DNA from: a virus
Virus record (IMG/VR): IMGVR_UViG_3300003895_000003
Coordinates: 1-26,990 of that record
Direction: 5' to 3' (one strand)
Length of the DNA stretch: 26,990 nucleotides
Shown: positions 22,906-26,990 of the stretch, piece after piece
How the letters are laid out: every line of letters begins with the position of its first letter
Position numbering within the stretch: the stretch's first letter is position 1
Notes under the pieces: model-generated
Told to the model about the DNA's origin: nothing
Databases searched by the model: none
Seen by the model: only the letters and a program-made list of their open reading frames with translations
Made by a program: the position numbers and the translations under genes

Positions 22906-23412
22906 TTATTGGAAGTATCCCTGGCTGGTGGCATCATCCAATGGTTGTAACTCCCCCTCAGACAACTTTATCCGTTCTCTGACTTCCATCAGGATATTAC
23001 CCAGCATATTTTTCCCCTTTCCATTGACCTCGCCCCACAACCTGTTTACCGCGTTATCGACCGTGGCCGACTCAACCAATCGCTCTCCCCCGGTAGACAA
23101 GAGTAAAGCTTTCAGGTCACGGTGCTGTGTAAACTTTGCCAACAGCACCTTACGCATCCGGTCAACTTTGATTTTACTCCAGTTTGGAGCGATGTCCCAT
23201 GAGTAGAGTCCGTGTGCGGCCATGGCCAGCAGGGAGGGGGACGGGGCTGCCATCAGCCAGTCACGAACCTCTTTCGTCCTTGGCTTCCCAGCTTGATATG
23301 CGTGTTCCGATGTCGGAAAATTTTCCCCCTCGAAAACGATCTTCCTCCGATAGAGATTGCTGAACGCCCCATAGGGCTTGTCGCTGGCGCGGTAGAATTT
23401 AATGTCGTTCAC
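22906..23412 (-). CDS. NADAR/YbiA-like protein (DUF1768)
   Basis: A 168-residue enzyme of the NADAR superfamily. In order it shows IKFYRASDKPYGAFSNLY, GENFPTSEHAYQAGK, then a helical middle and WGEVNGKGKNMLGNILMEVR, the signature of the ADP-ribose-binding/N-glycosidase fold. NADAR proteins include YbiA (riboflavin intermediate N-glycosidase) and enzymes that remove ADP-ribose from guanine in DNA, as antitoxins to DarT-type toxins. GTG 23412 was chosen because TGAGGGGG sits just before it and the family usually begins close to 'I-x-F-Y'; ATG 23430 is an alternative that overlaps the previous stop. No DarT-like toxin is nearby. Confidence 0.85.
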   Translation of the reverse strand: MNDIKFYRASDKPYGAFSNLYRRKIVFEGENFPTSEHAYQAGKPRTKEVRDWLMAAPSPSLLAMAAHGLYSWDIAPNWSKIKVDRMRKVLLAKFTQHRDLKALLLSTGGERLVESATVDNAVNRLWGEVNGKGKNMLGNILMEVRERIKLSEGELQPLDDATSQGYFQ

Positions 23413-23422
23413 TTGCGCCCCC

Positions 23423-24193
23423 TCAATCATAACAGTCGCATGGGATATTTGGGTCGATATCATCAAATTCTAAATTAAATATCATTTGTTTTGCCTCTTG
23501 TTCGGCTCTGTCACGCCAGTAGGTGGCCGACCTATCTCGCCATTGGTAATAATAGTTTTGGATGTTGCCACCACTGTTGATCAGTCTGGATCTACTAACG
23601 CTTTCCAACTGGACGATTTTGTCAAACATTTTCCGGTTGTTTTTGGCTAATTCTAAAATCTCCTTAACCCTCATAAAAGGGCAATGCCAACAACCACTTT
23701 TTACTGGAACGCAAATACCAGCCGACTTGATAATATCAATGCATTTTCGTCGATCAATCCCATGAGAAACTAATGGGTAGTGCTTTGGAAAGTCTTTTTT
23801 TTTCTTGTTGGCTGGTTTTGCTCTGTGGGACTCTCCGGCATCGATCCCAATTAATTGTTCTGGGTTATCGTCGATTGTTTTTATGTACTCCATGATTGGC
23901 CGAATTTTTCCATGATCCGTACAGTCCCTGCGCACGCGAGACCCTGTAACTTCGTATCTTTGCCACCTTTCCAAGACCGTCTCTTTTGGCCTTACTGTAA
24001 TTAAATCCCTACCATTTTCATGCAAATACGGAAGAAACGTCTTGTTGATATACCTAATCGTTTCTGGCTTTTCATTGCCGGTGTCGCTAAATATAAACTT
24101 TACTTCACCATATTCCGGGAGACTGCCGTTAATGCACATGACCGCCAGTGCGGTGGAATTGACCCCGCCGCCGTATGAGAGCCAGAAGCTCAT
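23423..24193 (-). CDS. PAPS reductase-like PP-loop enzyme
   Basis: A 256-residue protein of the adenine-nucleotide alpha-hydrolase fold. SYGGGVNSTALAVM near residue 6 is the PP-loop that binds ATP; FIFSDTGNEKPET follows like the 'DTg...e' motif of PAPS reductases. RRDCTDHGKIRPIMEYI near 89 and SGCWHCPFM near 167 carry Cys placed as in enzymes that bind an Fe-S cluster or transfer sulfur (DndC, TtcA-like). A Lys-rich patch (AKPANKKKKDFPKHYP) may bind nucleic acid. ATG 24193 overlaps the radical-SAM stop as ATGA, with GGAG upstream. Sulfur or adenylyl transfer to nucleic acid is the inferred reaction; substrate unknown. Confidence 0.82.
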   Translation of the reverse strand: MSFWLSYGGGVNSTALAVMCINGSLPEYGEVKFIFSDTGNEKPETIRYINKTFLPYLHENGRDLITVRPKETVLERWQRYEVTGSRVRRDCTDHGKIRPIMEYIKTIDDNPEQLIGIDAGESHRAKPANKKKKDFPKHYPLVSHGIDRRKCIDIIKSAGICVPVKSGCWHCPFMRVKEILELAKNNRKMFDKIVQLESVSRSRLINSGGNIQNYYYQWRDRSATYWRDRAEQEAKQMIFNLEFDDIDPNIPCDCYD

Positions 24194-25116
24194 CCCCTGT
24201 ACTCCTTCCACGGCACCGCCCGATAAAGCCCCGTCGCGGCCCACCGGGAGAACGCCATCAAGTCTTTTTGCTTCCGGTCAATCGGCATCGGATATGGCTC
24301 AATCCCGCGCTCGACCATCCTATTGAACCGATACAACCGGCTCTCGATGGTCTCTTCTTGGTCATGGCCGATGAGCATATAGGCCCGCAGGTGGTGCGGA
24401 GGAATCCCGGCCCGATCCAGACGGTCCACTCCATCGAAAAACCGTCGCTCGTCCCGCAGGCGGTCCCATGCGCAATAAAGGCGGCGTCGCTGGAACTTTG
24501 TGCATCGGTACTCAATAGATGCCAGTGATGCCGCCTGGGTATCTGTGATGGTCCTGATGTTGATCCCCTGCTCCAAACAGACACGGAATCCGCCTGTCCG
24601 GATTTCGTCGATTCGCTTGCGCCACGCCCCTTCCGGCTGGCCAAAGAAGTCGCTGTCTAACAGAAGGAGCTTGCGGGAGTGCAGACCGCCACGCCAGATA
24701 TCCAGGATGGTGCTGGTAGCGCGGGGTTTCCCCTCTTTCTTGGGGACAATGCAGAATTCACACTTGAACCGACACCCCTGCATGGTGTAGCCAATGGAGG
24801 CGTCGCAATTCGGGTAGTCGGAGTAATCGACGCGCAACCACTCTTGGCCGATGATTTCCTCCACTGTCTGCCAGTTCCCCGACCCTGTGCCTCCAATAAT
24901 CGCGTCCGGGAACTGCTTCCTGAAATCCTCTACTTGCCTGAATGAGGAATTGAAAATTGCAGACCCATAGACGACATCCGGCTTCGGCTCACCAAGTTCT
25001 CGTGTCAGCGACCGGGTTACGGTTACTTGGTCTCCGTTTTCCCTGTGGAAACTGGCCAAGCGCATTAGGGCCAGATTCGGCAACTTTCCGTCGAGCGGGG
25101 TGATGCGGACGTTCAT
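24190..25116 (-). CDS. Radical SAM enzyme, phage type
   Basis: A 308-residue enzyme. The cluster motif CX3CX2C is at residues 115, 119 and 122 (MQGCRFKCEFCIVPKKEGKP), and the domain continues LLLLDSDFFGQPEGAW and GFRVCLEQGINIRTI. Residues 1-105 form a Rossmann-like domain (VVYGSAIFNSSFRQVEDF, AIIGGTGSGNW) in the place of the cobalamin-binding domain of methylthiotransferases, but the usual DxHxxG is absent. The C-terminus (HLRAYMLIGHDQEETIESRL) is helical. ATG 25116 has GGGGAGC just before it, so I dropped the 31 extra residues upstream. Coupled to the PP-loop gene by a 4-base overlap. It may install a carbon or sulfur group on a base; substrate unknown. Confidence 0.85.
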   Translation of the reverse strand: MNVRITPLDGKLPNLALMRLASFHRENGDQVTVTRSLTRELGEPKPDVVYGSAIFNSSFRQVEDFRKQFPDAIIGGTGSGNWQTVEEIIGQEWLRVDYSDYPNCDASIGYTMQGCRFKCEFCIVPKKEGKPRATSTILDIWRGGLHSRKLLLLDSDFFGQPEGAWRKRIDEIRTGGFRVCLEQGINIRTITDTQAASLASIEYRCTKFQRRRLYCAWDRLRDERRFFDGVDRLDRAGIPPHHLRAYMLIGHDQEETIESRLYRFNRMVERGIEPYPMPIDRKQKDLMAFSRWAATGLYRAVPWKEYRG

Positions 25117-25183
25117 TGTAGCTCCCCAGCAGCAAGTGATACCGCTGCCGCCATCCGCCTGACCCACACCGGCGTTGCCACCA

Positions 25184-26023
25184 TCACGAAAGCCTCCCTT
25201 CGAGTACACTGATCTCTAAAATCGCCTCCCCAATAAGCCGCACCACTTGCGGCACCACGGAGTTACCCAGGGCCATCACAGCCTGTTTTCGCCATCCAGC
25301 CAGCCGTCGGGGAACCCCATGAACCATTGACACCACGTCGGGTTGAGTTGGCCACCAGGGGCGATGATGTCCCGCAACGGTTTGGAGCGTTTTGCCCGTT
25401 GAATTTCCCCCCGCACCGAGTCCAGGCGATATCCAGTGCGCCAGTCGGTTGCGCAGAGCGTGGGTAAGAGGCGTATCATCCCCAGGAGAGAGATGCCGCC
25501 ACGCGGCCCACCGTGATACGTTCTCCCGTTCGCGTCCGTCGCGGTCAGGGTGGGCAATAATGAAAAGCCGGTCTCTCTCGTGATGCGCACCAACGGCGCA
25601 AGCCGGGATACAATGCCATTCCGCATCGTACCCGATCTCATCAAGTGCCCGGAGAATCTGGCATAGTCCTCGACTACGAAGAACTGGACTGTTTTCGATG
25701 ATGATCCAAGATGGGCGGACATCCCGGATGACTCGGAACATCTCCCACCACAAGCTGGATTTTGGTCCATCCAATCCTCTCCCCAATCCTGCGTTTGAAA
25801 TGTCCTGGCACGGAAATCCGCCGACAACCACATCAGCAAACCCGCGCGGCAGGTGCAACGACCGGATGTCTGCGTGCAATGGAACATTTGGATAGTGTCC
25901 CTCGATGTGCGAGTGGAGTGCTTGGTTGATCTCGCAAAACTGCACCGTCTTGAATCCCTCTGTCTTCTCAAGACCCAGCGTGAACCCGCAGATGCCGGAA
26001 AACAGATCAATGACGGTTAACAT
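25184..26023 (-). CDS. C5-cytosine DNA methyltransferase
   Basis: A 279-residue Dcm-type enzyme. Motif I is VIDLFSGICGFTLGLE, motif IV VVGGFPCQDISNAG with the catalytic Cys at 72, motif VI reads IIENSPVLRSRG (ENS in place of the usual ENV), motif VIII-like AHHERDRLFIIA, and motif X ALGNSVVPQVVRLIGEAI. The target-recognition part between VIII and X is short. ATG 26023 was chosen because GGAGA precedes it by seven bases; the reading from 26047 lacks a good site. No cognate restriction gene is visible. It could protect DNA, or supply a methylated base for the following enzymes. Confidence 0.92.
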   Translation of the reverse strand: MLTVIDLFSGICGFTLGLEKTEGFKTVQFCEINQALHSHIEGHYPNVPLHADIRSLHLPRGFADVVVGGFPCQDISNAGLGRGLDGPKSSLWWEMFRVIRDVRPSWIIIENSPVLRSRGLCQILRALDEIGYDAEWHCIPACAVGAHHERDRLFIIAHPDRDGRERENVSRWAAWRHLSPGDDTPLTHALRNRLAHWISPGLGAGGNSTGKTLQTVAGHHRPWWPTQPDVVSMVHGVPRRLAGWRKQAVMALGNSVVPQVVRLIGEAILEISVLEGRLS

Positions 26024-26078
26024 GGTGCGCTCTCCGTAGTCATTCATCGCAACTCATCTTTTGAGAACTTGGAACCTG

Positions 26079-26330
26079 CTATTCGCTGCTAAACGAAATG
26101 GCGCGTGCGGCATTCTGAAAGCGCATCACGCGCCACAACACCGAATCCAATCCGGTTAAAAAGCTGTAATCAACCCCCCTGCCGCGGTCCTCTAATTCCT
26201 GAATCATGGCCTCGGCCAAGTAATGTGCAGGTATTCGCTGCAATAATGTGCAAAGGCAATACCGCACCCATCAGCGTAGCTGAATCATGGCCTCAACCAC
26301 ATCCCTGTCGGTAATTTCGCAAGTTTTCAT
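26079..26330 (-). pseudogene. Split small ORF interrupted by an 81-bp repeat-flanked segment
   Basis: From ATG 26330 (GGGGGGG seven bases upstream, start overlapping the previous stop as ATGA) the frame reads MKTCEITDRDVVEAMIQLR then TGA. The same frame resumes 81 bases on with AEAMIQELEDRGRGVDYSFL and ends FQNAARAISFSSE. Both halves share the 15-mer GAGGCCATGATTCAG exactly. Removing one 81-bp unit by recombination between the repeats would restore one 57-residue protein. The downstream half could also start from GTG 26267. Either a degraded duplication or a switchable gene. No family recognised. Confidence 0.5.
26199..26294. repeat. 15-bp direct repeats, 81 bp apart
   Basis: CTGAATCATGGCCTC (plus strand) is identical at 26199-26213 and 26280-26294. 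The segment between holds a second small repeat, TAATGTGCA, twice (26221 and 26244). The pair flanks the in-frame stop in the split ORF. Confidence 0.8.
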
Positions 26331-26491
26331 GGTTTTCCCCCCCACAGTCTGACCATGTAGGCGGTTCCTCGATAATTTCCTTCTTGCCAAGAGTGGGCGA
26401 CGCACGACCAACAATGTCCGGCCAGGCGGATCAGCCACAGGAAGGGATGAAACAACAGGTACGCCAATCCTTCTCCAATCGTCTTGACCAT
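26327..26491 (-). CDS. 54-residue hydrophobic peptide of unknown function
   Basis: Reads MVKTIGEGLAYLLFHPFLWL, then IRLAGHCWSCVAHSWQEGNY, then RGTAYMVRLWGGKP. GGAG lies eight bases before the ATG, it begins 12 bases after the DUF3164 stop, and its TGA overlaps the next ATG, so it is probably translated. The first 25 residues are hydrophobic enough to sit in or on the membrane; His and Cys are frequent. No family recognised. Confidence 0.5.
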   Translation of the reverse strand: MVKTIGEGLAYLLFHPFLWLIRLAGHCWSCVAHSWQEGNYRGTAYMVRLWGGKP

Positions 26492-26503
26492 GCGCCTACT
26501 CCA

Positions 26504-26990
26504 TTAAACCGCTGCAATGTCCATGGGGATGGGTACATACTTGCCCATGCTGTCCCGCTCATAAACCCGGATATAACTCTTGGACCCCGTGGCAACCAGG
26601 CTGTCCTTGATGGCGTCCATAGCCCGGATCCAGGTGGAATCTTCGATGGAAAAGCGCAACAGGCTCAGGATACGGTGGGTGTTCAGCGTCCCTTCCTTGT
26701 CCACCTGGAAGGCATCCTGAACCAACACCTTGATTTCACTGCGGCTCCCTTCGGCCCAGCGGGTGATGCATTCATCCACCAGGGCTTTGGCGGCGTTGAT
26801 CCCCTCGGAGAAGGTCATCCGGTCGGAGACGGCCAGTTGCACTTTGAATTTTCCATCATAACTGGTCAGGGTGATATTGCCTTTATTGCCACCCAGTTTG
26901 GCGTCCCAGCGTTCTGCCGACAAATCGACAAAGGCGTAGATATCGGCCATGATGGTGGCCTTGGTCTGTGCCAGTGCTTTCGATTGGGCT
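26504..26990 (-). CDS. DUF3164 protein (N-terminus outside window)
   Basis: At least 161 residues; the frame stays open to the window edge, so the start lies upstream (an internal ATG at 26950 is probably not the true start). The motifs DIYAFVDLSAERWDAKLGGN, then KGNITLTSYDGKFKVQLAV, INAAKALVDECITRWAEGSR, VLVQDAFQVDKEGTLNTHRI and GSKSYIRVYERDSMGKYVPI define DUF3164. In Mu-like phages this family lies in the early region near the transposition genes. Its function is unknown; a DNA-binding or early-replication role is guessed. Its presence next to lambda-type packaging genes marks a mosaic genome. Confidence 0.9.
   Translation of the reverse strand, partial: AQSKALAQTKATIMADIYAFVDLSAERWDAKLGGNKGNITLTSYDGKFKVQLAVSDRMTFSEGINAAKALVDECITRWAEGSRSEIKVLVQDAFQVDKEGTLNTHRILSLLRFSIEDSTWIRAMDAIKDSLVATGSKSYIRVYERDSMGKYVPIPMDIAAV

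Noticed and set aside
25276-26010. 244-residue minus-strand frame inside the C5-methyltransferase gene.
   Set aside because: Out of frame with the enzyme, which carries all conserved motifs; the alternative protein is Arg/Cys/Ser-rich with no motif.
1-26990. CRISPR arrays, insertion sequences, rRNA or att sites.
   Set aside because: No regularly spaced repeats, transposase motifs, rRNA segments or duplicated tRNA ends were seen.

Overview
The window is a 27 kb slice of a tailed (Caudoviricetes) prophage or phage genome. Nearly all genes lie on the minus strand and are tightly packed, often with 1-4 nt stop/start overlaps. Ribosome binding sites are Shine-Dalgarno-like. The gene content fits a pseudomonadotan host, perhaps alphaproteobacterial or a relative: DUF3489, DUF6362 and DUF3164 proteins, a ParB-methylase fusion, and lambda/Mu-type morphogenesis genes. 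The host genus cannot be read from this DNA. I see no integrase, repressor, att site, tRNA or rRNA, so neither prophage end is visible.

In transcription order (right to left), the first block (26990-21844) is an early/accessory operon. It holds a DUF3164 protein (cut by the window edge), two tiny ORFs, a C5-cytosine methyltransferase, a radical-SAM enzyme, a PAPS-reductase-like PP-loop enzyme, a NADAR/YbiA-like protein, a small CxxC protein, a truncated RuvC-like ORF and a DUF6362 helix-turn-helix protein. A strong minus-strand intrinsic terminator (21741-21779) closes it. The methyltransferase, radical-SAM, PP-loop and NADAR cluster looks like a nucleic-acid modification and counter-defence cassette.

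The second block (21725-19053) is a DUF551-like protein, a lysis cassette (transglycosylase-like endolysin, holin-like peptide, membrane-anchored coiled-coil protein, 36-residue membrane peptide) and a minor-tail/completion protein. A plus-strand gene at 21110-21442 has its own sigma-70-like promoter inside the endolysin 5' end. A plus-strand DUF3489 gene (18337-18990) faces away from the morphogenesis operon.

The third block (17843-6102) runs: ParB-methyltransferase fusion, HU/IHF, a structured gap that may hold the packaging site, small and large terminase, gpW, portal, a prohead-protease/major-capsid fusion, cement protein, head-tail joining protein, two small virion proteins and a repeat-containing tail protein. 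It ends at an intrinsic terminator (6050-6073).

The fourth block (4628-1) continues the tail genes: tail terminator, tail tube, tail assembly chaperone with a clear T-TTT-TTT slippery heptamer that would make a -1 frameshifted G/GT product, and the tape measure protein (running off the left edge). Between blocks three and four, on the opposite strand, sits a stand-alone SIR2-domain gene (4688-5782), a likely anti-phage NADase carried as a moron. A second small plus-strand membrane-protein ORF lies between the chaperone and tape measure genes.
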